Assembly: GCF_002101375.1 (NCBI RefSeq)
Contig: NZ_CP015207.1
Location: forward strand, 1,246,001 to 1,310,000
DNA: 64,000 nt
Direction of reading: 5' to 3'
DNA from: Sporosarcina ureae
GTDB taxonomy: Bacteria > Bacillota > Bacilli > Bacillales_A > Planococcaceae
The notes beneath the pieces were generated by a model. The model saw nothing but the letters and a program-made list of their open reading frames with translations, made no database searches and was not told the origin of the DNA. The stretch's first letter is position 1, and every line of letters starts with the position of its first letter. Shown one piece after another: positions 33,550-47,312 of this stretch. The position numbers and the translations under genes are program-made.

Positions 33550-34883
33550 CGGATGTCACCGCCTTTCTCCTGCTGCCGATCTAAGATTTCTTGTTCTACC
33601 GGATTCCGGATGAACATTCTCCTTAATACAACCACACTACCGATACCGAGAACCAAGTAGAGAAGCGCAAAAAGTACAAGCATAGTCGGTACTTGCCCAC
33701 TAGTTGTTGCACCTTCAGCAGTACGCATAATATTACGTAATATCCACGGCTGACGTCCCACTTCCGCTAACCACCAACCCGCTTCGAGTGAAATGAAAAC
33801 GAGTGGTCCTCCTATAACAATTAGCCAACGGAATAAGCGAGACTTGACAAATGACCATTTTCGCCACATACCAATCCAGTATATAGCCGACAATGCCATT
33901 AACAGCATTCCAATCGTTACCATAATATCAAAGAGATAATGGATGTATAGTGGAGGTATATCTTCTTCGGGAAATTGATCTAATCCGATGACTTCAGCAC
34001 TTGGTGAACCGTGGGCCAAGATAGAAAGCGCATATGGTATTTTAATGGCGTATTTAACTTCCCCGTCGTCCAGCACACCATACAGTATTAACGGGGCGTT
34101 TTCTTCCGTCTCAAAATGCCATTCAGCAGCCGCCAACTTTTCAGGTTGATACTCGGCCAAATATTTACCTGACAAATCCCCAATCAGCGCTGCACTCACA
34201 CTAAAAATGAATCCCACTTTCAAAGTAAGATATAGAGCTTTTTTATGATAGACGTGATTCGAACCACGCAACAAACGGAATGCTGCAATAGCAGCCAATA
34301 AAAAGGCAGATGTCATATAAGCTGTCCCGACCACATGCGCGACTTTTGTGGGCATGGCAGGGTTGAACATTGCTACAAGAGGATTGACGTTAATTAATTC
34401 ACCATTCACTAAGTTAAAGCCTTGTGGTGCATTCATGAAGGCATTTACAATGGTTATGAATACTGCAGAGAATGAAGCTCCAAGCGCGACTGGAATAAGG
34501 AGTAGAAAATGTTTCTTTTGATTTTCAAAACGATCCCATGTATATAGGTAAATGCCGAGGAAAATTGCTTCAAAAAAGAAAGCGAACGTCTCCATGAATA
34601 ATGGTAAAGCAATCACATTTCCCGCAAGCTCCATAAAGTTCGGCCATAATAAGGAAAGTTGCAAACCAATTGCTGTCCCTGTCACTACCCCTACGGCTAC
34701 GGTGATGACAAAACCACGTGCCCAACGTCTAGCCAGTAAGATATAATGCTCATCATTTTTCTTGATACCCACCCATTGGGCTAGCATGATCATGAGTGGG
34801 ACACCAACGCCAATGGTTGCATAGATAATATGAAACGATAAAGTTAGTTCTGTCAATATTCTAGAATAAAAAACTGAATCCAC
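33546..34883 (-). CDS. cydA: Cytochrome bd quinol oxidase subunit I (short Q-loop type)
   Basis: A 445-residue heme-bearing subunit that oxidises menaquinol and reduces O2 to water. Marks include LTELTLSFHIIYATIGVG with heme ligand His18, the LPLFMETFAFFFEAIFLG helix, and the GRQPW motif in AEVGRQPWILRN. The length fits the short Q-loop group (YthA/CbdA) and not the longer E. coli form. The GTG at 34883 lies 8 bases after AGGAGG; a GTG 9 bases upstream overlaps that site. High-affinity terminal oxidase for low oxygen. Confidence 0.93.
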   Translation of the reverse strand: MDSVFYSRILTELTLSFHIIYATIGVGVPLMIMLAQWVGIKKNDEHYILLARRWARGFVITVAVGVVTGTAIGLQLSLLWPNFMELAGNVIALPLFMETFAFFFEAIFLGIYLYTWDRFENQKKHFLLLIPVALGASFSAVFITIVNAFMNAPQGFNLVNGELINVNPLVAMFNPAMPTKVAHVVGTAYMTSAFLLAAIAAFRLLRGSNHVYHKKALYLTLKVGFIFSVSAALIGDLSGKYLAEYQPEKLAAAEWHFETEENAPLILYGVLDDGEVKYAIKIPYALSILAHGSPSAEVIGLDQFPEEDIPPLYIHYLFDIMVTIGMLLMALSAIYWIGMWRKWSFVKSRLFRWLIVIGGPLVFISLEAGWWLAEVGRQPWILRNIMRTAEGATTSGQVPTMLVLFALLYLVLGIGSVVVLRRMFIRNPVEQEILDRQQEKGGDIR

Positions 34884-34901
34884 ACAGGCCACCTCCTTTT
34901 T

Positions 34902-34994
34902 TCACGAGAATAATCTTCCAACAATTGATAGTAACATAATACCAGCAACAATAAATGCTAACCACATCAGACGCTTTTCTTGTCTTTTATACAC
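34902..34994 (-). CDS. 30-residue single-helix membrane peptide before cydA
   Basis: A GTG-started frame, 7 bases after TTAGGAG: basic head (YKRQEKR), one hydrophobic helix (LMWLAFIVAGIMLLSIVG), end RLFS. It finishes 18 bp before cydA and its own stop precedes the cydA ribosome site. Small single-helix proteins (CydX, CydS, CydY/H) belong to bd oxidases, so an additional accessory subunit or assembly peptide is plausible. I know no named homologue in this position. Confidence 0.6.
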   Translation of the reverse strand: MYKRQEKRLMWLAFIVAGIMLLSIVGRLFS

Positions 34995-35142
34995 ACAATC
35001 ACTCCTAAGCACAGTTCTACTTTAGTGTTTCCCTTAAAACACATTTCAATAACCTTTTTAAAGCGATTTGTTGAAATTTAGACGTATTTTCACATTCACA
35101 GCCCATCTAATTATTGTATACTAATCGATTAACCCATTTTAC

Positions 35143-35171
35143 TTGTATTTTGTTAGTATTTACAGTATAAT
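35143..35171 (+). promoter_or_regulatory. Sigma-A promoter of the NUDIX gene
   Basis: TTGTAT, 17-bp spacer, TATAAT, 27 bp before the start. Confidence 0.7.
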
Positions 35172-35198
35172 TGGTTAACTAATGAGAGGTGAAAGTAA

Positions 35199-35630
35199 AT
35201 GAAAAGAGTTAAAAGAAAAGTTATCGCGTATATTACAAAAGGGGAAGGCAGACATCGTAAATTGCTCGTATATGAGCAAAAGGATCAGCCTGAAGCAGGT
35301 TTACAAGTTCCTGGTGGTACTATCGAACGCAACGAACTATTATTGGATGCGTTATATCGAGAAATCGAAGAAGAATCCGGTATCGTGCGTGATGAACTTA
35401 TACTAGAAGGTAAAGTTAAAGCTTCAAAATATTTCCCAGAAGATAAGAATGTAATTTACGAACGTACAATTTTCCATTTTTCCTATATAGGAGAAAACAA
35501 GCACGAATGGGAACATATCGTAGAAGGCGAAGGAAAAGACGCAGGTCAATTATTCAGCTATCGTTGGATGCCGTTGAAAGAAGTGCCAAAGTTAGCTGCT
35601 AAACAAGGAGAAGCGATTGAATACATCTGA
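35199..35630 (+). CDS. NUDIX hydrolase
   Basis: A 143-residue pyrophosphohydrolase. The NUDIX box runs from GGTIERNE to REIEEESGI (about residues 41-63) and fits Gx5Ex7REUxEExGU with one residue of drift at the start. The rest is the usual small alpha/beta fold (VIAYITKGEGRHRKLLVYE, TIFHFSYIGENKHEWEH). Substrate unknown: a nucleoside diphosphate derivative or mRNA cap-like end is typical. Single gene with strong terminator. Confidence 0.88.
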   Translation: MKRVKRKVIAYITKGEGRHRKLLVYEQKDQPEAGLQVPGGTIERNELLLDALYREIEEESGIVRDELILEGKVKASKYFPEDKNVIYERTIFHFSYIGENKHEWEHIVEGEGKDAGQLFSYRWMPLKEVPKLAAKQGEAIEYI

Positions 35631-35686
35631 TATCGACCTGATACGATGCGCATTGCATCGGGCCCACCCAATTAATTTTTCACAAT

Positions 35687-35736
35687 AAAAGACTATTCCA
35701 TCCGAACGTTAGAAATTCGACTGGAATAGTCTTTTT
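35687..35736. terminator. Bidirectional terminator between the NUDIX gene and dgkB
   Basis: AAAAGACTATTCCA ... TGGAATAGTCTTTTT, 14-bp arms. Confidence 0.9.
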
Positions 35737-35741
35737 ACTTT

Positions 35742-36665
35742 TTATTTGATTTGGTTCACTTGATCCTGCGGACGTAATTTGTGTAACGGTACGAACATTT
35801 CGACATGTTGATATAAATTTTGGAAAGTAGCCGGCAACACGCCGCCGTATTCTCCATCCAAGTTCAATAACACTTCGTCTTTGGAAGTCACCACAATTTT
35901 TTCTGCCTTCGCTGAAACAACTAAAGGATCATCCAAATGTTCTCCACGAGAAGCTAATGTGACCACACGAATAAATTCTGCAATATTGCATTTCTTTAAA
36001 ATAAGCAATGTGAAATATCCATCGTTAATACTGGAGTTAGGTGCTAATTTCTCAAATCCGCCAACCGAGTTAGTCAAGCCAATCAAAAACATCATAGCTT
36101 CTTCATCAAATACATTTCCATCGTACTCAATACGAAGATGACTGGAATGTATAGAAGGCAACATTTCAATTCCTTTTAAGTAATAAGCCAACTGACCAAT
36201 TACTGTTTTTAAACGGCTTGGAACTTCATATGTCAATTCCGTCATGCGGCCGCCACCGGCTATATTAATAAAGTAGCGATCATTCATTAACCCTACATCG
36301 ACCGGTATCGAATCTCCTTGGCAAATAATATCTACAGCATCATCGATTTCTCTCGGAATACGCAACGCTCTTGCGAAATCATTCGTTGTTCCCATAGGAA
36401 TCAAACCGATTTTTGGACGTTTATCAAAATGTCCGACACCTTCAACTACTTCATTGAGCGTACCATCGCCACCTGCAGCAATAATAACATCGAATCCTCT
36501 GCGAACCGCGTCTCTCGCTGCCGCTGTTGCATCACCCTCGCAAGTTGTAGCGTGAGCGGATGTTTCATAGCCCGCATTCTCCAATTTTTCGAGGACTTCT
36601 GCTAAATGTTTACGGAAGACTTCTCTTCCTGCAGTAGGATTATAAATAATGCGTGCACGTTTCAT
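35742..36665 (-). CDS. dgkB: Diacylglycerol kinase DgkB
   Basis: A 307-residue soluble lipid kinase of the DAGK_cat family that returns diacylglycerol from lipoteichoic-acid synthesis to phosphatidic acid. The nucleotide motif AAGGDGTLNEVVEG with G65-GDG68 and the IPMGTTNDFARAL motif (residues about 88-101) are intact. NDGYFTLLILKKC and LNLDGEYGG come later. Length and sequence match B. subtilis YerQ/DgkB, and the position beside gat and rlmCD genes is the same as there. Confidence 0.95.
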   Translation of the reverse strand: MKRARIIYNPTAGREVFRKHLAEVLEKLENAGYETSAHATTCEGDATAAARDAVRRGFDVIIAAGGDGTLNEVVEGVGHFDKRPKIGLIPMGTTNDFARALRIPREIDDAVDIICQGDSIPVDVGLMNDRYFINIAGGGRMTELTYEVPSRLKTVIGQLAYYLKGIEMLPSIHSSHLRIEYDGNVFDEEAMMFLIGLTNSVGGFEKLAPNSSINDGYFTLLILKKCNIAEFIRVVTLASRGEHLDDPLVVSAKAEKIVVTSKDEVLLNLDGEYGGVLPATFQNLYQHVEMFVPLHKLRPQDQVNQIK

Positions 36666-36740
36666 ACACTTTCCCCTCGATCCTTTCGCGTCTGAAACAA
36701 ATCAGACCTTTGCCATTTTCAAATGGTTTCTTGCACATTG

Positions 36741-37310
36741 TTACTGAGACAATTGTAGAACTGGAAGCCATGTCGACCGAATATCACTATAAACAGCAAG
36801 CCAATTTTCAGGTTTAGCTGTAAATTCAGCCATCAACTGAGTATAAAACATTTTTTGTTTCTCTTCAAAATCAGAAGCGGCTTTAGCTGGTAGTTTCGCA
36901 CGACCATCCATCACATACTTTTGAAGAACTGATGCCCGTGGCCCCCATTTTCCAACTACCTCACCCGCTGCGTTTAATAGTAAATACATAGGAATCGAAC
37001 GTCCACCATTCGTTAAATATCGATCAATCAGCTCTGGATTTTCATCCCTCAACACAGCGCGAACGTCTATATTGGCAGCTTCCGTAATTTTTCGAAGGAT
37101 TGGATTATTCAGCATTGCATCGCCACACCAGTCTTCTGTAATAACTAATATATGGGGTTGCTTTTCTTTCAGCAATTCAATAAATTCATCATCCTGTGGT
37201 ACTTCAAATGCATGATAGATCAAAAAACTGTTTTCCTTATGTGTTGCCATTTTGTCCATATACGTTTGAAGTGATACAGCATCTTCAAAATATTGTTGTT
37301 CTGTTTTCAA
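36741..37310 (-). CDS. Thioredoxin-like protein with a single active-site Cys
   Basis: A 189-residue thioredoxin-fold protein: ILVITEDWCGDAMLNNPIL at 54-72, RAVLRDENPELIDRYLTNGGRSIPMYLLLNAAGEVVGKWGPR after it, with the cis-Pro in SIPMY. The redox site is WCGD (Cys62 only) instead of WCxxC. This is seen in a thioredoxin-like family of Bacilli usually annotated simply as thioredoxin family protein. Disulfide exchange would need a partner thiol. Single gene behind dgkB in the same direction; its own promoter was not identified. Confidence 0.85.
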   Translation of the reverse strand: MKTEQQYFEDAVSLQTYMDKMATHKENSFLIYHAFEVPQDDEFIELLKEKQPHILVITEDWCGDAMLNNPILRKITEAANIDVRAVLRDENPELIDRYLTNGGRSIPMYLLLNAAGEVVGKWGPRASVLQKYVMDGRAKLPAKAASDFEEKQKMFYTQLMAEFTAKPENWLAVYSDIRSTWLPVLQLSQ

Positions 37311-37346
37311 TACAATCCCCCCTGTTTCACTGTGTATATTAACGAG

Positions 37347-37393
37347 GAAAAACGTCCAGGTTCAGACTATTTCGGCTTCTCCTGGAACGTTTT
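37347..37393 (-). terminator. Terminator of the gatCAB operon
   Basis: AAAACGTTCCAGG ... CCTGGACGTTTTT, shortly after the gatB stop. Confidence 0.85.
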
Positions 37394-37408
37394 CATTTGA
37401 TTGATAGA

Positions 37409-38839
37409 TTAGCGCTTCTTGATCTCTTCCATCAATAATTTATTAACAAGCGGTGGATTTGCTTGGCCTTTTGTTGCTTTCATAACTTGTCCAACTAAGA
37501 ACCCAACTGCGCGATCCTTACCATTTTTAAAGTCTTCTATTGATTGTTCGTTATTGTCCAGGATTTCGGTAATAATTGTACGCAATGTACCTTCGTCGGA
37601 AATTTGAACAAGTCCTTTTTCTTTGACGATATCAGCAGGATTCCCACCTTTTTTCACGAGATCAGTAAATACTTTTTTCGCGATTTTAGAAGAAATTGTA
37701 CCATCTGTAATCAGTTTTACAAGTTGCGCCAAGTTTTCAGGCGTCAATGAAGTATCATGCAGTTCTTTCGATTCTGCATTTAGATATGCCGATACATCGC
37801 CCATCAACCAGTTGGAAGCCAATTTGGGATCCGCTCCAGCTTTTACTGTGGCATCAAAGAAATCAGACATTTCTTTTGTTAAAGTCAATACGTGTGCGTC
37901 ATATTCCGGAAGATCTAGTTCAGACACATAACGTGCTTTACGAGCATCTGGTAATTCAGGAATTTCTTTACGGACACGGTCAATCCATTCTTGTTCGATA
38001 TGAACTTCAGGTAAGTCAGGATCGTTAATAAAGCGATAATCATTGGCACTGCCTTTGATCCGCATCAATACTGTGTCGCCAGTTGCTTCGTCATAACGAC
38101 GAGTTTCTTGTTGAATGGTACCGCCAGACAAAAGGATTTTCTCCTGACGAGCTACTTCATTTGCAATTCCACGACGAATAAAGTTAAACGAGTTCAAGTT
38201 TTTCAACTCTGTCTTCGTTCCAAACTTTTCTTGACCGAATGGACGTAATGATATATTGGCATCACAACGAAGTGAGCCTTCTTCCATACGTACGTCAGAT
38301 ACTCCCGTATATTGAATGATCGCTTTCAGCTTTTCTAGAAATGCATATGCTTCCTCTGGAGAACGCACGTCTGCTTCTGTAACGATTTCGATTAACGGTG
38401 TTCCTTGACGGTTTAAGTCTACTAATGAGTGTCCATTTTCTGTATGGGTCAGCTTCCCTGCATCTTCCTCTAAATGTACACGTTCAATGCGAATTTTTTT
38501 CTTTTTGCCGTCTACTTCAATTTCAATCCAACCGTTTGCTCCTACAGGACGCTTGTCTTGAGAGATTTGGTATGCTTTTGGATTATCAGGATAGAAGTAG
38601 TGTTTACGGTCAAAGTTCATAATCGGCGCAACGTCACAGTTCAATGCCATAGATGCCTTCATTCCAAATTCAACAGCTTTTTTATTTAACGTAGGTAAAA
38701 CACCAGGATATGCGATGTCTGTTACGTGAATATTTTTATTCGGCTCTGCACCAAAATGAGCGGGTGCCGGAGACATGATTTTAGTATCTGTTTTAAGCTC
38801 TACGTGGATTTCTAATCCAACTATTGTTTCGAAGTTCAT
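37409..38839 (-). CDS. gatB: Asp-tRNA(Asn)/Glu-tRNA(Gln) amidotransferase subunit B
   Basis: A 476-residue subunit that binds the misacylated tRNA, phosphorylates the Glu/Asp side chain and receives ammonia from Gat[21 protein letters not shown] opens the catalytic cradle, [19 protein letters not shown] follows, then [20 protein letters not shown]; the C-terminal helical YqeY-like tail ends in [13 protein letters not shown]. Third gene of gatCAB, 2 bp after gatA; terminator follows. Needed because Bacilli lack GlnRS. Confidence 0.97.
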   Translation of the reverse strand: MNFETIVGLEIHVELKTDTKIMSPAPAHFGAEPNKNIHVTDIAYPGVLPTLNKKAVEFGMKASMALNCDVAPIMNFDRKHYFYPDNPKAYQISQDKRPVGANGWIEIEVDGKKKKIRIERVHLEEDAGKLTHTENGHSLVDLNRQGTPLIEIVTEADVRSPEEAYAFLEKLKAIIQYTGVSDVRMEEGSLRCDANISLRPFGQEKFGTKTELKNLNSFNFIRRGIANEVARQEKILLSGGTIQQETRRYDEATGDTVLMRIKGSANDYRFINDPDLPEVHIEQEWIDRVRKEIPELPDARKARYVSELDLPEYDAHVLTLTKEMSDFFDATVKAGADPKLASNWLMGDVSAYLNAESKELHDTSLTPENLAQLVKLITDGTISSKIAKKVFTDLVKKGGNPADIVKEKGLVQISDEGTLRTIITEILDNNEQSIEDFKNGKDRAVGFLVGQVMKATKGQANPPLVNKLLMEEIKKR

Positions 38840-38841
38840 GA

Positions 38842-40305
38842 TTATTTCCCCTCCCGAATCGATGGAGTACGTTTGTGGAAGTCAGTTGCTTGTTCATAAG
38901 CATGAGCCACTTTATATACTGTTTCTTCGTCAAAGTGCTTACCCATGATTTGCATTCCAACCGGTAGTTCATTAACGAAACCACATGGTATGGATAGTGC
39001 TGGACGACCTGTAAGGTTAGCTGGTACCGCCAAAACATCATTTGCATAATGAACTAGCTGATCTCCGCCTGTTTCACCCAGTTTAAATGCTGTTGTAGCA
39101 GCAGTTGGTCCAATGACTACATCATACTTTTCAAATACAGAATCAAAGTCTTGTGCAATCAATGTACGAGTCTTTTGTGCGCGTACATATAGATCTTCAT
39201 GATGATCCGCACTCATTGCATACGTACCGAAAATAATACGTTTTTTCACTTCATCGCCAAACCCTTCTTGACGTGTACGGAAATATGCTTGTTCTAGATT
39301 TTCAGCGTTTTCTGTGTGATAGCCATAACGCAATCCGTCAAAACGTGAAAGGTTGGATTGTGCTTCGGATGAAGAAATTACATAATACGTAGTTGGCGCA
39401 TATTGAATATGTGGCAATTCTACTTCTTCACAAACGGCTCCAAGTGATTCCAATACAGTAATTGCTTCTCTTACTGCTGTAACGATTTCTGCATCGACAC
39501 CCTCCCCTAAGTAAGGTTTCGGAACTGCCACTTTTAGACCTTTAATATCGCCTGTAAGTGCTGCCGTGAAATCAGGAACCGCTTTTGCAGAAGATGAACT
39601 ATCATTGTCGTCTTCTCCCGCGATTACGCTAAGCAATAGTGCGTTATCCTCCACAGTTCGTGACAATGTACCGATTTGATCAAGTGACGAAGCAAATGCC
39701 GTCAAACCAAAACGTGAAATACGACCGTATGTAGGTTTCATTCCAACAATTCCACAGAATGCAGCTGGTTGACGAACTGAACCACCAGTATCTGAACCAA
39801 GGGACAGTGGAACTTCTCCCGCTGCAACAGCTGCTGCTGAACCACCTGAAGAACCGCCTGGCACATAGTCTGTATTCCAAGGATTTAATGTATTACCGAA
39901 ATAAGATGTTTCAGTAGTAGAACCCATTGCAAACTCGTCCATATTGAGTTTTCCAATATTGATTGCGCCAGCAGCTTCCAATTTATCTATAGCTGTAGCA
40001 TTGTAAACAGGTACGAAGTCTTCCAACATTTTACTTGCACATGTTGTCTTCATATCTTTTGTTACAATATTGTCCTTAATACCAATTGGAACACCGAAAA
40101 GACGGCCACGTGTATTAGCAGCTTCTTGATCAAGCTGTTCTGCACGCTTTGTAGCCTCTTCTTTTGCGACGTGAATAAACGCGTGAATTTTCTCTTCGTG
40201 CTGTTCAATCGTTTGTAATGTTGCTTCTGTTACTTCTTTAGCAGTAACTTCCCCTTTTTGTAAAAGTGCTTGAAGTTCTGTTGCTGTTTTACTAGTTAAC
40301 GTCAT
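38842..40305 (-). CDS. gatA: Asp-tRNA(Asn)/Glu-tRNA(Gln) amidotransferase subunit A
   Basis: A 487-residue amidase that releases ammonia from glutamine for GatB. The Ser-cis-Ser-Lys triad is intact: Lys77 in VPIGIKDNI, the cis-Ser in [14 protein letters not shown] (about 152), and the nucleophile Ser176 in [15 protein letters not shown] 40305 is chosen because AGGAGG precedes it at 7 bases; an in-frame ATG 21 bases upstream overlaps the ribosome site. Middle gene of the operon. Its intact glutaminase site contrasts with that of PurQ in this window. Confidence 0.97.
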   Translation of the reverse strand: MTLTSKTATELQALLQKGEVTAKEVTEATLQTIEQHEEKIHAFIHVAKEEATKRAEQLDQEAANTRGRLFGVPIGIKDNIVTKDMKTTCASKMLEDFVPVYNATAIDKLEAAGAINIGKLNMDEFAMGSTTETSYFGNTLNPWNTDYVPGGSSGGSAAAVAAGEVPLSLGSDTGGSVRQPAAFCGIVGMKPTYGRISRFGLTAFASSLDQIGTLSRTVEDNALLLSVIAGEDDNDSSSSAKAVPDFTAALTGDIKGLKVAVPKPYLGEGVDAEIVTAVREAITVLESLGAVCEEVELPHIQYAPTTYYVISSSEAQSNLSRFDGLRYGYHTENAENLEQAYFRTRQEGFGDEVKKRIIFGTYAMSADHHEDLYVRAQKTRTLIAQDFDSVFEKYDVVIGPTAATTAFKLGETGGDQLVHYANDVLAVPANLTGRPALSIPCGFVNELPVGMQIMGKHFDEETVYKVAHAYEQATDFHKRTPSIREGK

Positions 40306-40360
40306 CACTTTTCCTCCTACTATCATTGTGCCATGAATGGTATTTTATACTGAAATTCGC

Positions 40361-40648
40361 TTACAGAATATCTGGAACCCTAATAAGTCCATCTTCCTGA
40401 TCTTCTGCACTGGCCAGCATTACTTCACGGTCCAAGATATCTTTTGGCACATCTTCACGTAAGACGTTGATCATAGCAACTGGGTGCGTCATAGGTTTTA
40501 CACCTGTAACGTCCACTTCTTTTAAATTACTTACACTTTCAATCAAATCTGCTATCTTTGCAGAGAAATTTTCTTTGTCTTCCTCGGAGAGGCCAATACG
40601 GACGAAATCCGCAAAATACTTGACGTCTTCTTTCGAAAATGTTGTCAT
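40361..40648 (-). CDS. gatC: Asp-tRNA(Asn)/Glu-tRNA(Gln) amidotransferase subunit C
   Basis: A 95-residue belt subunit that clamps GatA and GatB together: FSKEDVKYFADFVRIGLSEE, LKEVDVTGVKPMTHPV, LREDVP..., ending DGLIRVPDIL. ATG 40648 follows GAGGAGG by 8 bases; an upstream in-frame ATG at 40672 has no ribosome site. First gene of gatCAB. Confidence 0.95.
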   Translation of the reverse strand: MTTFSKEDVKYFADFVRIGLSEEDKENFSAKIADLIESVSNLKEVDVTGVKPMTHPVAMINVLREDVPKDILDREVMLASAEDQEDGLIRVPDIL

Positions 40649-40736
40649 ACATCGTTCCTCCTCATTTTGCAATCGTACAATTAATCATACCATTTAATCA
40701 GTTTATTGGAAAGTTCATGTTACTACCTAAAATCTG

Positions 40737-43878
<3,142 letters not shown>

Positions 43879-43905
43879 CTATTTTCCACACTCCTTAAAG
43901 GGGCT

Positions 43906-46140
43906 TTATTCTTTTTCAATCGGTGCGAATTTAGCTAATAGTCGCTTAATCCCAACTGGATTAGGGAAGGCAATGTCTAGCTCCATATCCTCCGCTTCAC
44001 CTTTAACACTCACAACCGTTCCAGTTCCCCATATTTTATGGGACGCCTTGTCTCCAGGTTTCCACTGCATTTTCTCTCCGCCACTTTCATTATAGGCTGG
44101 GCGCTTGACTGCTGGACGTTTAGCTCTTGTTTTAGGTGCTTGGGCGAAAGGTACACTCATGCCATTTCCATCAGCCAACAGCTCAGTCAGTTCTTCCGAG
44201 ATTTCATTGAGGAAACGTGATGGTTGATTGAAGTTTGACTTACCGAACAACATCCGATGACCTGCACTTGTCAGGTAAAGGCGCTGTTCCGCGCGTGTGA
44301 TTGCTACATACGCGAGTCTTCGTTCTTCTTCCATTTCTTCCGGATCTGCAAGTGCTCGAATATGCGGGAATATGTTTTCTTCCATGCCGAGAACAAAGAC
44401 TACAGGGAATTCCAATCCTTTTGCTGCGTGCATCGTCATTAAGACGATTTTTTCCGTGGAAGTGTTCTCTTCTTTATCCAATGTATCGATATCTGCTACT
44501 AAAGCAAGGTCAGTCAAGAATGCAACGAGTGAAGGTTCCTCCTCTTCTTCTGCTGCACGTTTCTCAAACGCTTCTGTAACCGATAAGAACTCTTCAATAT
44601 TTTCTAGACGGCTTTCTGCTTCGATGGATTTTTCTTTTTCCAACATCTCACGATAGCCCGACTTATCAATGACTTCTTTCACTAGTTCGGTGACTGATAA
44701 ATACTCTTGCATTTGAGTGAATCCATTGATCAGTTCATGGAATTTTACTGCTTCTGTTAATGCTCGTTTAGGTAAACCCATGAAATCCACTTCCTGCAAT
44801 GAATCAAACATGGAGCGATCGTTTTGTGATGCAAAAGTTGCCATACGTTCAAATGAAGTTGCACCAATGCTTCGTTTCGGTTCATTAATGATTCTCGCTA
44901 AAGCTAAGTCATCATCATTATTCGCAATGAGACGTAAATAGGCGAGTAAATCTTTTATCTCTTTACGATCATAGAACTTTGTACCGCCTACAATTGTATA
45001 ATCAAGATTTGACTTCAATAAATATTCCTCAATTAGACGAGATTGCGCGTTAGTTCGATAGAGAATCGCAAATTGATCCAATGTTAATCCTAGCTTTTCT
45101 TTTAACTCAATGATTTGTTGTACAACAAATTGTGATTCATCTTTTTCATCGCGTGCTTTATAGATCGAGATTAACTCGCCCTCAGGGTTATCTGTGCGCA
45201 ATTTCTTATCATAGCGACTTTTGTTATTGTCGATCACATCATTTGCTGCTTGCAAAATTCTCTGGGTGGAACGGTAGTTTTGTTCCAAAAGAATGACATT
45301 CGCTTCTTTATAATCTTTTTCGAAAGAGAGGATATTACCGATATCTGCACCACGCCAGCGATAGATTGACTGATCGGAGTCACCTACTACGCAGACATTA
45401 CGGAATTTTGATGCCAGCATTTTGACGAGACGATACTGCGCGTTGTTTGTATCTTGGTACTCATCCACATGAATATACTGAAATTTATTTTGATAATACT
45501 CGAGCACTTCAGGAACTCGTTCAAATAAGACCGTAGTCATCATAATTAAGTCATCAAAATCCATTGATTGATTCTGACGCAATTTTTTAGTATAACGATC
45601 GTAAATATCTGCTACTGTACGTTCATGGGGGTTTTGAGGATTTGAATTTTTACGGAATTCCATCGCATCAATGCATTCATTTTTTGCATTGCCAATAATT
45701 CCGAGCATCGCACGCGGATCATTCTGCTTCGGGTCGAGATTCAGTTCTTTCAAAACTCGTTTCATTGCAGTCATTTGATCCGCACTGTCAAGAATCGTAA
45801 AATTTTTAGATAAACCGATTCGATCTACGAACCTACGTAGAATTCGAACACACATCGAGTGGAAAGTTGAAACCCACATACGTTCTCCTGAACCCGGACC
45901 AAGTAATCCATCAATTCGCTCACGCATTTCACGTGCCGCCTTATTTGTAAATGTAATAGCTAATATATTGGAAGGATACACTTGTTTTTCCACAACCAAA
46001 TATGCAATTCGGTGCGTCAACACACGAGTTTTTCCAGAACCAGCACCCGCCATAATGAGCAAAGGCCCTTCTGTCGTTTTGACTGCACGCGCTTGTTCAG
46101 GATTCATACCTTTTAGTAAATCATCTGATAGTTTATTCAT
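43906..46140 (-). CDS. pcrA: ATP-dependent DNA helicase PcrA
   Basis: A 744-residue SF1A 3'-5' helicase essential for repair and for clearing replication-transcription conflicts. Walker A is AGAGSGKT at 31-38. VDEYQDTN (motif II), [16 protein letters not shown] (III), LEQNYRST (IV), [16 protein letters not shown] (V) and [13 protein letters not shown] (VI) are all intact. The C-terminal tail ([19 protein letters not shown]) is the UvrD/PcrA Tudor-like domain that contacts RNA polymerase. ATG 46140 follows AAAGGCGG; an in-frame ATG 24 bases upstream lacks a site. Confidence 0.97.
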   Translation of the reverse strand: MNKLSDDLLKGMNPEQARAVKTTEGPLLIMAGAGSGKTRVLTHRIAYLVVEKQVYPSNILAITFTNKAAREMRERIDGLLGPGSGERMWVSTFHSMCVRILRRFVDRIGLSKNFTILDSADQMTAMKRVLKELNLDPKQNDPRAMLGIIGNAKNECIDAMEFRKNSNPQNPHERTVADIYDRYTKKLRQNQSMDFDDLIMMTTVLFERVPEVLEYYQNKFQYIHVDEYQDTNNAQYRLVKMLASKFRNVCVVGDSDQSIYRWRGADIGNILSFEKDYKEANVILLEQNYRSTQRILQAANDVIDNNKSRYDKKLRTDNPEGELISIYKARDEKDESQFVVQQIIELKEKLGLTLDQFAILYRTNAQSRLIEEYLLKSNLDYTIVGGTKFYDRKEIKDLLAYLRLIANNDDDLALARIINEPKRSIGATSFERMATFASQNDRSMFDSLQEVDFMGLPKRALTEAVKFHELINGFTQMQEYLSVTELVKEVIDKSGYREMLEKEKSIEAESRLENIEEFLSVTEAFEKRAAEEEEEPSLVAFLTDLALVADIDTLDKEENTSTEKIVLMTMHAAKGLEFPVVFVLGMEENIFPHIRALADPEEMEEERRLAYVAITRAEQRLYLTSAGHRMLFGKSNFNQPSRFLNEISEELTELLADGNGMSVPFAQAPKTRAKRPAVKRPAYNESGGEKMQWKPGDKASHKIWGTGTVVSVKGEAEDMELDIAFPNPVGIKRLLAKFAPIEKE

Positions 46141-46184
46141 ATTAGTACCGCCTTTAAGGAACATTTGTTCTTACTATATACTAC

Positions 46185-46883
46185 TCACACAGGTAAGGGA
46201 ACAGATTTCACAGCTTCGACTGTTTTAAGAGCCATTTGTAGATCATCGTATACAACATTTCCTACTACTACTGTATCTGCAATGGCTGCCATTTCTTTTG
46301 CTTGTTCCGTTGAACGAATTCCGCCACCATAAAAGAGACGAGTGTTTGTAAGTAATTCCTTCGCTGATCGAACAATTTGCGGATCACCGTATTGTCCACT
46401 GTATTCTAAATAAAAAATCGGCAAGGAAAATAAGTGTTCAGCCATACGTGCATATGCTTGTACATCTTCTTCATCCGGAACATGGTCTACCCCTGTCACC
46501 TTCGCAGCTGTACAATCAGGATTTAAAATACAGTAACCTTCTGTCACCAGTTCATCGAAGTTCATCATATGACCATATTCTCGAAGTGCTTCATGATGCA
46601 AACCGTTCAGCCATTTTGAATCCGTTGTATTTAAGACCGTTGGAATAAAGTAATAATCGAATCCCGGCGTGACCGATTCTACAGTAGATACTTCCAAGGC
46701 AAGTGGCACGGAAAAACGCCGGAAACGCGCAAGTAAATCAAGTACGTTTTCCAATGTGATGCCGTCAGATCCACCAATGATGACTCCATCCGTTCCAGAC
46801 TCCGCTACCGCTTCTATTTGTTCATCTGAGATGAATTTGGCTGGATCAATTTTAAATGCATGCCGCCATGTTTTATAGTTCAT
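46185..46883 (-). CDS. pcrB: Heptaprenylglyceryl phosphate synthase
   Basis: A 232-residue TIM-barrel prenyltransferase that joins sn-glycerol-1-phosphate and heptaprenyl diphosphate in Bacilli. [45 protein letters not shown] and [16 protein letters not shown] (phosphate-binding loops) are diagnostic. It lies directly upstream of pcrA as in B. subtilis. Confidence 0.94.
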   Translation of the reverse strand: MNYKTWRHAFKIDPAKFISDEQIEAVAESGTDGVIIGGSDGITLENVLDLLARFRRFSVPLALEVSTVESVTPGFDYYFIPTVLNTTDSKWLNGLHHEALREYGHMMNFDELVTEGYCILNPDCTAAKVTGVDHVPDEEDVQAYARMAEHLFSLPIFYLEYSGQYGDPQIVRSAKELLTNTRLFYGGGIRSTEQAKEMAAIADTVVVGNVVYDDLQMALKTVEAVKSVPLPV

Positions 46884-46926
46884 ATTTTCTTTCCACCTTC
46901 TTTTGTCAAATTCGCTTTATATAACT

Positions 46927-46962
46927 TTTAAAAAACCGGTGGGGTTTTATCCCTGGCCGGTT
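46927..46962 (-). terminator. Terminator after yerC
   Basis: Minus strand AACCGGCCAGGG, loop, CCCCACCGGTT, TTTTT; separates yerC from pcrB. Confidence 0.85.
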
Positions 46963-46965
46963 GTG

Positions 46966-47286
46966 TTAGTTATTTTTTGTTTGATTGTTTTGGAGTTCAG
47001 GATAGAGTCGATCCAACATGAGGTTGTAACCACCAGACCCGTAGTCTACGCAACGGCGTATGCGGGAGATCGTAGCTGTACTTGCACCTGTTTCTTGTTG
47101 GATATTATCGTACGTTTTTTTAAGTCGCAGTTTATGTGCTACGTCCAGTCTTTGTGCAAGTGATTGGACTTCGCTCATCGTGCAAAGATCATCGAAAAAC
47201 ATGTAACATTCCTCTACATCCTTTAGTTCTAGGATTGCCTGAAACAACTGATCTATTTGTTTTCCGCGGATTTTATCTATTTGCAT
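46966..47286 (-). CDS. yerC: YerC/YecD-type TrpR-like DNA-binding protein
   Basis: A 106-residue helical protein of the TrpR-like superfamily: FFDDLCTMSEVQSLAQRLDVAHKL, then YDNIQQETGASTATISRIRRCVDYGSGGY, whose GASTATISRIRR is the recognition helix-turn-helix. In B. subtilis YerC is a conserved putative regulator between pcrB and yerB, the same position as here. Target unknown. Ribosome site AGAGGATGAG. Confidence 0.93.
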   Translation of the reverse strand: MQIDKIRGKQIDQLFQAILELKDVEECYMFFDDLCTMSEVQSLAQRLDVAHKLRLKKTYDNIQQETGASTATISRIRRCVDYGSGGYNLMLDRLYPELQNNQTKNN

Positions 47287-47312
47287 GGTCTCATCCTCTC
47301 TTTATGTCGATC

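Noticed and set aside
35001..35140. Rex operator upstream of the cyd operon
   Set aside because: Only half-sites such as TGTGAAAAT are present; no full TTGTGAA-N4-TTCACAA palindrome.
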